Below, in pieces: positions 48,788 to 61,844 of a stretch of 64,000 nucleotides of DNA; position 1 is the first letter of the stretch, and every line of letters begins with the position of its first letter. Under the pieces are notes generated by a model. The model did no database searches, had not been told where the DNA came from, and saw only the letters and a program-made list of their open reading frames with translations. The stretch lies in NCBI GenBank assembly GCA_030272155.1, contig CP126197.1, positions 2,963,501 to 3,027,500 of the forward strand, read 5' to 3'. Source of the DNA: Tetradesmus obliquus. Taxonomy: Eukaryota > Chlorophyta > Chlorophyceae > Sphaeropleales > Scenedesmaceae. The position numbers and the translations under genes are program-made.

Positions 48788-50918
48788 AGTTGCTGATGGA
48801 CTTCGAGATGTGTGCTGTTCTCGTTTGCGTGTGCCGTCAGCAATGGTGCTTGCTTTGTGCGCTTGTATATACGTTGAGACGTCTGATCACTCTGAAAGTG
48901 GTCAGCGTGGAGGACTGACGTGCTTTATGTAGGCCGTGGAGGTGGCTAGTGGTACAGCCCTCAGGCTCGCTAGACGCTTCAGGAGTGTTCGAGCAGCACC
49001 CGGTACAGTCGGGTCTCTTCTATGAGTTTCAAATATTCTATACTTGAGTAAATACGTTTTTGAGTCGCCAAATCGGCCTCTAACACCCGCGCATTGCAGC
49101 AATCGTATCTTGACTGTGCAGTACGGTGTTGCAAGCATGCATGCCTACGCCTCAAAAAACGGCAGCCAGCACAATCAGATCACTATAAACCTGTTTTAAG
49201 CCCAGACTATGCGCGTTGCAGCTAGAACTTGATGTGCTGACGCGGAGTAGCAGTTGCCAGCATGATGCTGAGCAGCGGTGCTACATGTAGCACAGGTACC
49301 TGTAACTACTCAGAAGATTTAATTGATGTCAGGCTCTCCCGCAGGCTCAATCGCTCAGAGCGCTTAGGTCGACTAGGGCTTCGTAACAAGAGGTTTGAAT
49401 TACGCTGGTCAACATCAACCAACGTTGTATGGTTTTAAGTTAAGAAGCTAGAAGTTTTTCTCTTGTATCAAGCGTGTAGGCGCATGCTCAACGACTCACA
49501 CTCAGCTCCACCTCAAGTGGGCTTGTCAGATGCAGAGCACTGGACGCAACCGCAACACTTGAACAGCTCGGTGAAAACGAAGCTGCAATGACCAGAGAAG
49601 AGGGTTGAAAGGGCCTGCTGAGCATGGGTGTGATGCGCTTGCACAGCAACAGCAGTAGGAGCAGCTGGACAGAGGAGCAGCAACCCAATGTCCACGCTTC
49701 AGCGCAGCAAGGCATACGATGCTAAGCTGCACCCACACCAGCTAGGGGACAGAACTGTTGAGCGAATCAACAGCCCCACTCCCCACCAAGTGAGCTGTGG
49801 CTGCGTAGCCAGCAATCCTTGACTGCAGCGATTTACATACGTATGTATACATGCCGTGCTCACCCAGCCCTAGTTGTGCAACTTGTCTCCTGCTTTGCTA
49901 CTGCCAGAGCTGCAACCAGGCCAGACAAAGCTGCCTGGTGCACATCACCAGGCCATCACACTGCTTGAAATAGAGCTGTGTGAAATAGAGCTGTGTGACA
50001 AGGCACAGCTATTGCTGCTATGAATGCAGGCGCCCCAGAGGGAACGGGTCAGCCTCAGCACACGGCCCAGGCAAAGAAGCAGCAGGGGCAACAGCCCTGA
50101 TGGACAGCAGCCAAACAGCTGGGGCAATGCAGGAAAAGCAGCAAAGGCAGCAACATGGCGGGAGCGCATACGGCCTGATGTCAACATGGGCGTCCCTACG
50201 TTGCTTATGCTGCTGGAGCCGAATGTTGTGTGGCAACATGCTGCAGCGTCCCACGTAAGCAGCAGCCATGGCTGGCGAAATGGTTGCAGCTTTCAAGCGC
50301 AGGTTTTATGTTTCAGAAGTCGCCGTGGAGCAGTGCACACGCACACATTGTACATAGACAGCAGCGGTGCAGCTGAGCAGCATCCACCGATGATGTTCGT
50401 GTTGTGGACAGTACAGCAGTGGAAGCCCCATCTCCACAGCAGCAACAGCAGCAGACATAGCTAGAAGTCATGTTGGCCTCATGCAGCAGCTGCTCAGGTG
50501 CACCATACAAATACATGTGGCTGGCGCAGCTGGCGGTCATTACCAAAAACCCAACAGCCCTCTCCACACGGTGCTTGCAGGGACACACAAGGCACACACA
50601 TGGCAGGGCTGCAGAGGCAGCAGCCTGCCAGGGCGTCTTCTTTGATGGCCATGACCAGATGGCAAAGCTGGTGCGCAGTCCTGGGACAACATGTTTTGAT
50701 GGTTGAAGGACAACACGCAGTTGGAGCAGCAGGGAACATGACCAAGCAGCGCCCTTGAGCTGCCTTCCATGCTGGTATCAGCAGCACGCGTGGCACCACA
50801 GACCAATAGCAGCAAACCTCATGACAATGCCACCATGAAACAGCAGCTGTAGCTCAGTTGACATGCATGCAGACAACAGACGCATCAACACTGCTGCACT
50901 CATTTCTGCGCCCTGCAG
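48788..50918. other. divergent region between HSP70 and the VWA gene
   Basis: Contains the HSP70 promoter, the VWA-gene promoter and probably its first exons. One candidate exon ends at the GTAAGC donor after 50253 in a frame reading ...TLLMLLEPNVVWQHAAASH; another lies near 50633-50700 (GVFFDGHDQMAKLV). I could not join either to the exon at 50919 with confidence. The part from 49000 to 49480 is AT-richer than average. Confidence 0.4.
48978..49030 (-). promoter_or_regulatory. heat-shock-element-like cluster upstream of HSP70
   Basis: TTC at 48978 and 48988 lie in the 10-bp phase of an HSE (TTC-nn-GAG-nn-TTC-nn-GCA). A second pair, TTC at 49018 and 49028 (TTC-nn-TGA-nn-TTC), lies farther upstream. 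They are about 190 and 230 nt from the HSP70 ATG. The match is imperfect, but placement before an HSP70 gene supports it. Confidence 0.45.
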
Positions 50919-53900
50919 TCACATGGCGTGTATGAGGGCTCATACTGGCAGCTGCTGGGAGACCTGGAGGAGATTGAGGCGATGCTGTCTCGCATGACGC
51001 ATGCGCCAAGCTTGCTGGAAGAGCCAGAGCTGCAGCTGCCGCCAGAGCCGGACCTGCCAAAGTACGTGCAGGCTTGGGGTGGGGCTATACAGCACATTCG
51101 TACTCCTGCAGGAAGCATGTTACTGCACTGAAAGCACTCCTGCAAGCTCCGGCAAGCCACAACAAGCTGTGTCTGTGCAGTTGCATGGGGCAGTACTGGT
51201 AGCTCTGCAAGCAGCTGGCATACTGTGCTTGCATGCTGCATGGCTACACCATACAAGCATGCGGGCGCCCAGGTTACTGGGCTGGGTGCCCTGCCAACGT
51301 CCAGCTGCCAGGCAGTCACATGTGTGTATCATTCGAGTAGCCGCCACCTGCCCACCCCAAGTTGGTGGCGTACCACTGCAGTTGTATAACCACTGTGTTT
51401 CGTTGATGCTGGCATCTGCAGGTGGGAGCAGTTCAAACCTGAGCTCGTGCTGCTGCCTGAGGCACCTGCAGCGCCAGCAGCACCCACACTGCCGCCCTTT
51501 GTGGAGCCGGACCTGCCGGATACAGTGCAGCTGGCGCCGCCTGAGCTGCTGCCAGTGCCTCCGCTGCCGCCAGCTTGGAAGGAGCTTGTAGCCCCTGCGT
51601 TCGTGTGAGTGTACAGCTGTCGATGCGGGTTTGTGTACAGCATATGGCATGGGGCTGCACTGACATGAGTGAAGGAGCGGCACGAGTCGTGCTGGCTGCC
51701 TTGGCAACTGACAGTGCTGCCACAATATGAGCATCGAACCCCCAGGATAGGTTGCTCCCCTCACACCTGGATTGCAATCAACAAACATTCCAGCAGTATT
51801 TCCTCCACATTCAATGTTGCATCTGCGTGTGTCATGCAGGCCACCGCCAGCACCCAAACAGGAGCCGCTGCAGCTGCCGGAGCTGATGCTGCCACCTGCG
51901 CCAGTGCTCAAGGAGCCTGCCAAGCCGCCACCAGCCAACCCACCAAAGCACGGCCATGATTGGAGCAGCAAGCGCCCTTTCACGGTAAGGGATTGAGCAG
52001 ACGCATGCGTCGCATACTCTGGGTGCTGCTTCACTGCTGCGCAGCTCTGCTTGGTGGACGTGTGAGCAGGAGCGTATGCTGCTTGCGCCCTTCTTTACTC
52101 TAAGATTTGAACCAGCTGCTGCATCCGCCGTGCAAGATATGGTGTGGCGTTACATACTCACACACGGCCTGCGCTGGTGGTGTTGCGGGTGATACAGGTG
52201 CCGGCGCCATCCTATGTTGCCCCTCAGCTGCCGCCTGCGCCTGAGGAAGTGCTGCCAGAGGTGGAGGCCCCGCAGCTGCAGGAGGCTCAGCTGCAGCTGC
52301 AGCCTGAGCCACTGCTGGTGCTGGGCTGGTGTGGCGGGCCTGATGATGGTGACAACAATGTTGACAGCAGAGCAGCCAGTGCAGCTGGGTGTGCCGCACA
52401 GCAGCAGCAGCAGCAGGAGCAGCAGCAGCAGCAGCAGCAGCAGGGATCAGGGGCAACAGCAGGCACAGCGCTAAGTGCTTCTGGTGCCAAACGGCACACC
52501 CTGCCTGACTCTCAAACTGGTTCAAAGTCGCAGCAGCAGGTAAGCAGATGGTTTCCTCTGTAGCTCACACTGCACTTGCCTGTTGCTGCTTCGGGACTTC
52601 TCTGCTGCTCTGCAATTGTAAACACTTTGCAGTGTTGGGAACACCCCCGCAGCACTTGGAACCTCCGATCCCTGGCGTGCAGTAACAGTGTATACCCATG
52701 CATACACACAGACTGCTGTGCTTCAACTGGCTGTGCAGGCACTGCAGCAGCTGCAGGAGGCCTGGCAGCAGGTGCAGGCCGCACCAGTCGAAGCTGCAGG
52801 CACGCCGCATGTCTGGCTGGACTTCAAGGCGCCCTTTGCAGACCCGCCGCCGGTCTTTGTGCCCAAGAAGCCAGAGCCAGGGCCTGAGCCGCAGCTGGTG
52901 CTGCCTACAGACCTGCAGGAACCGCCTGTGTACCAGCCGCCAGCGCCGCAGGTGAGCCGCACGTGCTACGCCAAGCAGCTATTGCCGTGGTTGTGGCTGC
53001 CAGCAGACTATGCTGTTCTTTGCAGGGAGTGCTTGCAGAGCCTGTAGTTTCAACACCACCCCATGCTGCAATTTGTCGTGCAGCAGCTGGTGTTGCAGCA
53101 CAAGCGAGTACACCGCAGGACGCCCTCCCGACACCACCTGCACCCATGCATGTGCCTGTATGACAACCCTTCCTCATTCTACGCTACTGTATTGCTTGCA
53201 GCCGATGCCGGACTTTGTTGAGCCGGCCATGGTGTTGCCTAAGTGGGCGGCCCCCTGTGAGCCACTGCCGGTAGGCTTCCTGCGCGGCACAGCGCCCGTG
53301 CTGATCATGGACGTGAGCGGCACCATGCACCCGGCGCGCAGGGGGCAGTTCCTGCGAGTCAAGAAGTGCGTGTGCCAGCTGCTGGAGCCCGAAGGTACGT
53401 GTTGAAAGGCGCCCTGTGATTTGAGGAGCAGCACCTGCTAGTGGTAGCTGCTAAAACGTTTGGTTTTGCGCCGGCTGTCTGACGTATGCTTCAGGACGAT
53501 TTATGCACACATACATAGCATGGGTGCATTCAGGAGTTGCTTGTGGGTGATCTTCATACATGCTGTTTTGCTGCTGCTTCCGCCGCTGCTGCGGTGCACT
53601 TGCAGGAGAGCTGCCAACCGCCGGCACTGCTTTTGACGTGCTGGCCTTCTCTGGGGCCTGCTGGTCGTTCTCTGCTGCCTGGGCAGGCAAACAGGCGCTG
53701 CTCGCCAGCGCCATGCAGGGCAGCTATGGCTCTGCACGACAAGCAGGCGGCAGAGCAGCAGGGCAGCTGCTGCCGCACACTACCGCTGTTGCACGCAGCA
53801 AGGCGCAGCAGCAGCGCCAGCAGCTGCAGCAACGCTGGCAACAGCAAGCACAGCAGCAGCAGCAGCAGCAGGTGGATAGGCGGCCAGGCACCACCCCAGC

Positions 53901-56900
53901 GGCTGCTGATGGGTATGCCAACAGTATAGCCACTGATGGTGCAGCAGCAGAGGCAGGCGGCAGCGGCAGCAGCACTGACAGACAGCGTGAGCAGGTGCTG
54001 GCTGGCAGCAGGCCCTCTATTGCGGCAGCTGTAGCACAGACTGCTGACGCTGGTTTAGCTGCAGCTGCGCGTTCAACGCCAAGGAACTGGCGCCCACAGA
54101 CAGCTCAGACCTCTGGCAGCAGCAGCAATGTTTCTGCGCCACAGGTGCAGCAGTTGCAGGGGAGTGCGGCTCGGCTTGATACCTGCAGCCCTGTGCTGCA
54201 GCCCACTGATGCAGAGCACCTCACAGAAGCACAGTCTTGGGTGCAGAACTGGCCAGAAGCAGTGGGCAACACCCGCCTGCTGACAGCCCTCATCACAGCG
54301 CAGCAGTACACGTTCACTGGCAGCAGCGGTGCTGATGGCAGCAGCATTGACTGCTACTACCTCTTCAGCGATGGGCTTGCTGATGATGCAGCTGCTTGCT
54401 TGGAGTGGGTGCGCCAGCAGGAGGAGGCAGGGCAGCCCTTGCGGCCAGTCCACACCGTTGGTGGGTGGCTATGATTTGCAGGTCATACTACTTTGAATTA
54501 CTGCTGTTGTGCTGCATAGTGTCATGATAGGAAGGCGATGGAGAGATTGCTGCCTGGAGTAGCTGTGACAGAGCACATGAAACTGCAACATGCTGTGTGG
54601 CTGGGCTGCGCTGGTCTGTTGCATATACGCTGCTTCAGGTGTGGCATTTCCAACCAACACCGCCACTGTTCTTGTTGCACTGCGCAGGGTTCTTCCCTCG
54701 CAATGGCTGCTCATCAGGGGAGCGTTTCCTGTTGCAGCTAGCAGCAGCAACCGGCGGCACCTTCCAGATCTACAACGCAGACCTTCCCATTCCAGCAGCC
54801 GCAGCAAACATTGTGCGCACCGCAACAGCAGCAGCAGAGGCAGCAGGCGGCACCAGCGGCAGCCAGAATGCTGCTGGTGGTGCTGCTGCTGCTGGTGGGG
54901 GTGAGGCTGCATCAGCAACAGCTGTGGGAGGCACCCGGGTGTGGGACGATGAGCTGGGTGCTTTTGCAGCAGTGGACCTGGCGAAAGAGGATGCTGCCAC
55001 ACGCGATGAGAGGCTGTGGGCAGAGCAGCAGATGAAAGCTCTGCGGCTGGCCAACAAGAGGTGAGCGGGGCAGCAGAATGCGGATGTTGCACACGTTTGT
55101 TCTGCATATCTTGAGGTGTGAAGAAGCAGCTGAACAGTTGCAACGTCATGTGTGAAATACTATGCAGCTTCGAAGGGAGATGCAGTGATTCATTCACCAG
55201 CTGCGCTTGCACCTGGTGGGGGTGCGTTGCAATGGTGTGTGTGAAGCAGACATAATGCGTGACACTAACCTGCTTGCACCTCTGTGGCCTGTCCACATGG
55301 TGCACTTGAAACACAGGGCTGGAAGAGTACAAACCTTGGTAGCTGTGCTGAATGATGTACGGCAGCAGCACCAGCAGCAGCGTGTGCTGCCAGCTATGGC
55401 AGCACACCAGACACGTCTGCAGCAGCTGCGTGCGGCGCATGCAGCGGCATGTGCTGCTGTAACCAGGGCCAATGAGATGGCTGTACGACAGGCAATGCGC
55501 AGCCATTCAGCAGCAGTGCAGCAAGTCAAAGAGGACAATGACCGCAAGGTGGGGGATTGCACAATGGCTAGGCGGGGATGCCAATGAAACCATGACTGCT
55601 GCATATGCGTGCAGCAACAGGGATGCCGCCACGTCAATGCTTGCTTGTCTGCAGTGCAGTGATGGCCAACGTGCTGATCATGGGCATGCTACTTCATGCG
55701 TTGCATGCGCATTGCGCTCGCCCACATGCTGACGCCCATGGTGTGCTGCACACGCCGTGCTCTGCAGGTGGCTGCTGCGCACCAAGCGCATGAAGACGCA
55801 GTGCGGCATTGGCAGCAGCAGTACCATGACGCCCTGGCAGCATGGGAAGCAGAGGTCGCAAAGGCAGAAGCAGCCGCAGCAGCTGCTGCAGCAGCTCTGA
55901 CACTGCAGCGAGAGCAGGAGCAGCGGCAGGAGCAAGAGCAGCGCCAGCTCCAGCAGCAGCTCGCTCTGCAAGCTCAAGAGGCAGCAGAAGCTGCCAGGCT
56001 CAGCCAGGCAGATGACATCAGCAGCTTAGTGCAGCGCGGCAGCAGCACCAGCAGTGGCAGCCAAGCAGCACTGCAGCCTTGCAGGCGCAGCAGCAGCGTG
56101 GTGAGCTTCAACTTGCCGGCTGGTGGCATGAGTGCTGGTGCCAGCACCAGCAGCAGTTTCATCATTGCCACTGATTTGTCGCTTGGTCCTGATCCGGAAG
56201 CTTCGCTGCTCAACCTGCGTGCATCTTCTACAGCAGAAGGAATGCAGAAGCCACTGTACAGCTCACAGTCGGGCTTCAGCAACTGCTCAGTTGCTGGCAC
56301 GCAGGAAGCCCTGTTGCCACAACTGTCAGATGGCCAGCCAGCGTTGGATGCTGCATCTGCTTCTGCAAAGCTGGTGTTCCCACTGCCTGCACTGCATGCA
56401 ACACGCTCACATAGCTCTGTCAGTGGCTGGGGTGCCACTCCCAGGCTGCCTGAATGTGGACCACCGGCAGCAGCAGATCCTAGCAGCAGCCACACCAAGG
56501 CAACAGCTGGTGGCACAGGGCCAGCCGCAGCAGCAGCTGGTGCTGCTGACAACAGGGCACTCTCAGCAGGCGGCAGCAAGCAGGTTGGCAATCGCCCAAA
56601 GTCAGCTGCAGCACGAGTGAGCATAGAGCGCGGCAGCAACAGTGGTGCTGGCCCGCTGGCACAGAGCAGCAGCGAAAGCAATGCAGCACGGCAGCGCCGG
56701 CTTGGCAAAAGCAGGAGCAGCGCAGATGATGGCTCTGCAGCTGCTGCTGGTCAGGTGCTGGGCAATCAGCGGCCTGTCTCATGCGGTGGCCAGTCCAGCA
56801 GAAATGCAAGTCTGAGTAGCAGACACAGCCGGACCAGCAGCAGCAATAGCAGCAGCAGGAGGCCCGCCAGTGCTTCTGTTGGCGGTGCAGCCAACTCTGC

Positions 56901-59900
56901 AAATGGCAGGCAGGCGAGCAATGGCGGTGCAGCTAGTGCTAACAGTTCAAGAGCCAGCAGCGGCAAAAGGCGCAGTTCTGTCGTTTCGAGGGCTGCGTCA
57001 CACCGATCAAACAAGTCTGTGTCCGAGACCTTCGAAGCTGCATATGATGCCGCATGCAGCAGTGCTGTGATAGCAGCTGATCTTTTCAATGTTGGTGAAC
57101 AGCCAATTCACCAGCAGCAGCCGGAGTTGGGTGCAGCTGATACTCAACAGCAGCTGCAGCTAGTACAAGACAGTGAACAGCAGCAGCAGCAACAGCAGCA
57201 GCTCAGTCCCGAGGAGCAGCTGGTGTCACATGTCCTGGCGATTGACGCAGCAAACAGGCAGGCCCTCAACCATCTCTATGACTCTTGGCACGACCAAGTG
57301 GCTCAAGCAGAGCAGCACAACACAGCCGCACTGGCGCTGCATCGCCAGGCTAGTCAGCAGCATGCAGCCAAGCTGGCAGCATACAGGCACCTGCATCAGG
57401 TGTGGCAGCAGCAGGTGCAGCAGCTGGAGTCTGCTGCGCGGCAGGTGTATGAGCAGGCGCTGTCAAAGGCTGGGGAGGAGAATGCGAAGCTGGCGCAGCT
57501 GCATGAGCAGGAGGTGCAGGAGAAGCTGGCCAGGGAGCGGCAGCATGCACAGGTGATGCACACAGTGTACAACAGCAGCATATGCAAGCTTGTTGTGTTC
57601 GCCACGTTGCTTGATCAGCATCTGCTGTGAGGCTGCACTGGAGAGCTTTGAACGAGCAACTGCATGCCACTGGTTTCCCAGCACTTGCGACAGTGCATCA
57701 AGCACACACCAAGTTCTTGTAGCATCTGTGCACTGTGCTGACAGCAACCTCTGCACACTGTTCCCTGCGCAGATGATGGCTGAGCATGCCGCTGCTCAGG
57801 CAGCAGCGTCACGGCAGCATGAGGTGGCACTGGCAGCAGCCAAGGTTGCACACACAGCAGCAGCTGCAGCAGCCGAGCTGCACTGGCGGCAGCAGCAGGA
57901 GCAGCAGCAGGCAGAGCACCAGCAGCAGCTGCAGGAGGCTCAACAGCAGCATGCACAGCTTGTGCAGCAGGTGTGTGTCCAGGCGCTTACAACTGTATTT
58001 CTGCAGGGCTGTTTTGAAGTTCAGTGGTGCTGTAGCTGTTGGGAGCTGCGCGATGTTTCCTGTAGTTGCCATTGTGATGCACCCACAGACAGCAGGATGT
58101 TAGCAGCTGCTTGCTCTTGCTGGGACACTTGCACACTGTAGTGTTTCTGCTGACAGCAAATGCCTACTTCTTGATGCAGGTCAAGGAGCAGAACAGGCTT
58201 GCTCGTGAGGCTCACAAGCAGGCAGCTGAGGCGCACCGGGCAGCTGCTGTTGAGAACAGGCGGCGGCTGGCCCTGGCTGAGGAGCAGCAGGCAGCAGCTG
58301 CAGCACAGCTGGCAGCCGACAACGCTGCAGCACTGCAGCAGGCTAGGCAGGACTACAAGGTGGGGCTGTGGCATATTGGCAACTTCAAAATGGAATTTGG
58401 CAGATGCAAGTCTGTGCTGCAATGTATGGGTGCATGGGGGCGGGAAAGAGTTCACGGTACTAGCGTGGACTTTGGGTTCGAGTACTATTTGCCAGCGCAG
58501 TGACCATGTCTGCGGTGTAGCTGGGTGTTCATCTACTGACATCTGTAGCATCTGCTGCCGCTGCTGCCTTTGCTTTGCTGCTGTGATGCCACTGCACCCG
58601 TGGCTTTGTAGATGCTGTGCCAGCACATGCAGGAGGCGCACGAGCAGCACCTTGAGGCAGTGCAGCAGCAGTGGCTGGCAGCAAAGGCAGCAACACAGCA
58701 GCGCAATGATGAGGCAACTGCTGCAGCCAGGGCTAGGTATGTGACTGTTTAAAACAGCCATGATATATACGCACTGAACATATGCAGTTGTATGCACTGT
58801 CTGCTTCTTGCCTGCTGTGACAACCTGTATGGCTTCCCCTTTCCTTCTGAATCCTCGCAGTGATTCACACTGCAATGATGCACTATGTTTGTGCGGTGCT
58901 GCAGGTATGCTGTTGCGGTGGAGGCTGACATGCTGCAGCACGAGGCACAGTGTGACAAGCTGCGCGAGCAGCATGCTGCTCAGCTGGCGCGCATCAGGAC
59001 GAGAAACCAGGAGATCTCACCACAGGTGGCGGCCTGCTCTGTTGCATGCTGCTGCAACCCAATGCGGCATAGGCTACCACAAAACTGCCGTGCATGTGCA
59101 GCATCTGAGTGCTCCACGAGTTGTATGCACTGCTAAAGCTGTTGGCGACAGACTTGCTTGGTGTACTAATGCTCGCTGCCACGTGCTCTTGCTGTCTATG
59201 TCGTCAACCAGCAACCTTGCGACTGCCGGACACCCACCTGGCCACCCAGCTGCATTGCATCACTCTCATATGCGGCCAAGCGGCTCCCTGGGCTAGTGCC
59301 TGAGGCAGGTTTCAGTCCTGACATGCATTTTTTGGTATTGTACTGCATTGTGTGCTGCCACCAGGTGCAAGTGACGCAGCTAGCGGTAACTGAGCTGGGG
59401 CGGGTCAAGGTCTTTGCTGCGCACCTGCGGCGCTGCGCAGCAAAGCTGCAGCTGGGCGTCAACTTCCTGGCAGACACTCCCAACCTGGATCGAGTTGTGG
59501 AGATGTCTGCACTGACAGATGGCCTCAAGGCAGCCTTTGCTGAAGTGCAGGAGCCAAGGGACTACCCGTGGCCTTCGCTGCTGCGGCGGCAGCAGCAGCA
59601 GCAGCAGCAGCATTTGCAGCAAGAAGGCCATGACCAGCAGAAAACACCAATGTTGATGCTTGACAGCGAAGCTGGGGCTGAAGCTGAGCAGCAGCAACAA
59701 CAGCAGCAGCACTGTAGTACCTCACACGCCGGTGCTGTGGGTTACGCAGGCTATGACATATTACGGCCAAGCACTGCACCAGCAGGTGTCAGCCGGCCAG
59801 CAGCAGCTGCAGCCAGATCAGTGGGCATTGGCGCAGCAGGCGCAAGCAGCACTGCGCATGGCCAAGGCAGCAGCAGCAGCAGCAGCAGCGGCAGCAAGGC

Positions 59901-60570
59901 CAGCTGGCGGGCTAAGTCCCCAGTGACATTCAGCATTGATGCTGTACTGCCAGATCCTACTGTGTTGCTTCAGCAGGTGCAGCAGCAGCTGCGCGCACAC
60001 AGCAGCTCCAGCAGCAGCAGCAGTAAGGGCCAGCAGCAGCTAAAGCATAGCCTTACGGGCCATGCCTCCAACACACGAGGCGCCCTCAGCAGCAGCTTAC
60101 ACTGTGCAGCTGCAGGTAGTGGCGCACATCAGCACAGGCCTGGTCACCGGCCACGCACTGCGGCAGGCGTCAGTGCTGCTGCCAGCAGCAACCAGAGCCA
60201 GATGTGGGGTAGATCAGGCCAGTGCTTGGCGGCACACCAAAAGGTGGCAGCACTGCAGCGGCCATCAACTGCACCTGCGCCGCAGGCGCACAGCAGCAGC
60301 TGGGGTAGCAACTTGTGCGAGCGGGGAGGTGTTGGTGAAGAAATCAGCTTCAGCAGCAGTAAACAGATGTGCAGCGGAGTAGGCAGTAGCGTAGCAGCAG
60401 TGCGGCCGGCGACGGCCTCGAGAGCAGCAGCAGCAGCAGCTAGTGCTTCTGCATTGCGGCGCAAGGCATCGCATGAGCTGCCTGCCAGGCATGCAGTGCA
60501 GGCCAGCGCAGCAGCAGTGAAGATGGCGGCCGTGCTGACGCAGCACAGACGCAAAATCGGAGCAGAGTGA
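50919..60570 (+). CDS. giant VWA-domain/coiled-coil protein (VWA3-like), 5' end unresolved
   Basis: At least 2,150 residues. Supported exons: 50919-51061, 51422-51604, 51840-51984, 52198-52539, 52712-52951, 53026-53157, 53202-53394, 53606-54460, 54688-55060, 55317-55548, 55768-57552, 57773-57970, 58180-58359, 58612-58736, 58905-59025, 59365-60570; all in phase. The N-terminal part is Pro/Leu/Glu-rich with recurring PELxLPP and EPDLP motifs. A von Willebrand A domain starts near 425: VLIMDVSGTMHP (MIDAS D-x-S-x-T), FDVLAFSG, then a ~170-residue Gln/Ala/Ser insertion, VGNTRLLTALITA (MIDAS Thr), YLFSDG (MIDAS Asp), GERFLLQLAAATGGTFQIY. The C-terminal ~1,280 residues are Ala/Gln/Glu coiled coil interrupted by Ser-rich low-complexity stretches, with VFAAHLRRCAAKLQLGV near 1,770. 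VWA plus coiled coil recalls VWA3A/B-type proteins, some of them ciliary; this is inference. Start exons are missing. Confidence 0.75.
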
Positions 60571-61646
60571 TTGCAGTCACTCCATAGTTCGCTACTAGTT
60601 TGTAACTGGCTTGTGTTCGTGAGCAGCCGACATGATTCATGCAGCCTGCATGATGGTCTGGTCCATCTGATGCAGGTCCCACTGTAAAATTGCAGCGAGA
60701 ATGCCCAGTTTCCCCCACTGGGGGCCGTGTCACTAACACTGGCCGTGTCACTAACACTGTTCTGAGGAGTCTAACCAACGTTTGAGCCGACAGTAACTTG
60801 TCAACTATTGATGATCATGCATTACAGTGCTGCCGGTCGAACTGTATCCCACGCCACGTGTCCCACGGTCGGACCAGTAAAAAGGGTGACTGTTACATTG
60901 CCACATAGCAAGTACTGCAAGATTGCAACGCTGCAACCCCAATGCCATCACAACACCACAACCCCAGGTGGGTTCATCTACTGCCGTTCGATGTGCAGGG
61001 AGGAAGATCTGGCATCCTCTGGTCACATCCTGCGCCACACACCGCAGCAGTGCGACCAGCGCTCCACACTCGTCGCTGCAGAGACACACATGGCTCATGA
61101 GCGCTCATGTCGCTAGTCACGCAAAAACGGCCAAACTGCAGAGCCACGGCATCATCAGTGCGGCGTGGGCCACTTGCTGCGGACGAGTCTATCACACAAG
61201 GCTGATGTGCAACCTAGGGTCGGGGTGAATGCAAAGCCATGATCATGATCAGCGCGGCGTGGGCCACTTGCTGCTGCCCTGCCCACTTGCACGCTTCCAT
61301 GTCGTCCAGCCACCCATTGTACGTTTGTACGTGGCTGCCTCGCTCTAGCGCAGACAGATCTGCACACGTGCCGTCAGCATGCTGCGCCAAGCACCATAGG
61401 CTGCTAGGCACACAGCGTTCTACAGGAAAACCTGCCGGCGACGTGCCCCTTCACAAATGCCTGAAGAGCAACCCAAGGTCAGCCACCGCTGTACAACAGC
61501 CATGATTAGCGCGGCGTGGGCCACTTGCTGCTGCCCTGGCGCGCCCGTCCCCTCGCCTTCATGTCGTCCAGCCACATGTTGGCAGACTCTGTCATCGGAT
61601 GACTGTTGCGCCACAAACCGCGCTGCCAGCTTTGCAGAGCGCCTCA
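60571..61646. other. convergent region with copies of the Obg terminal exon
   Basis: Lies between the stop codons of the VWA gene (+) and the Obg-family gene (-). It holds two plus-strand TGTAA signals (60601, 60683) and a direct repeat GGCCGTGTCACTAACACT at about 60723-60758. Three degenerate copies of the end of the Obg terminal exon follow (see the repeat entry). Confidence 0.6.
60601..60687 (+). terminator. two TGTAA polyadenylation signals of the VWA gene
   Basis: Plus-strand TGTAA at 60601-60605 and 60683-60687, 31 and 113 nt after the stop codon at 60568-60570. Confidence 0.5.
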
Positions 61647-61725
61647 TCAGCGCGGCGTGGGCCACTTGCTGCTGCCCTGGCGTGCGCGTCCCCGTGCCTC
61701 CATGTCGTCCAGCCACGCGCCGTAT
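61149..61725 (-). repeat. four copies of the Obg terminal-exon end
   Basis: The intact copy (about 61642-61725) codes [18 protein letters not shown] and the stop. Degenerate copies lie downstream at about 61501-61585, 61244-61345 and 61149-61190, sharing GCGGCGTGGGCCACTTGCTG and the GTCGTCCAGCCAC segment. They fall in the 3' UTR or beyond. Confidence 0.9.
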
Positions 61726-61806
61726 GTGGCCGCCTCGCTCTGGTCATCATTGTACACAAACTCGCCCACCTCACCCAGGCTGATGGTGTCACCTGGCTTG
61801 CAGCCT

Positions 61807-61844
<38 letters not shown>

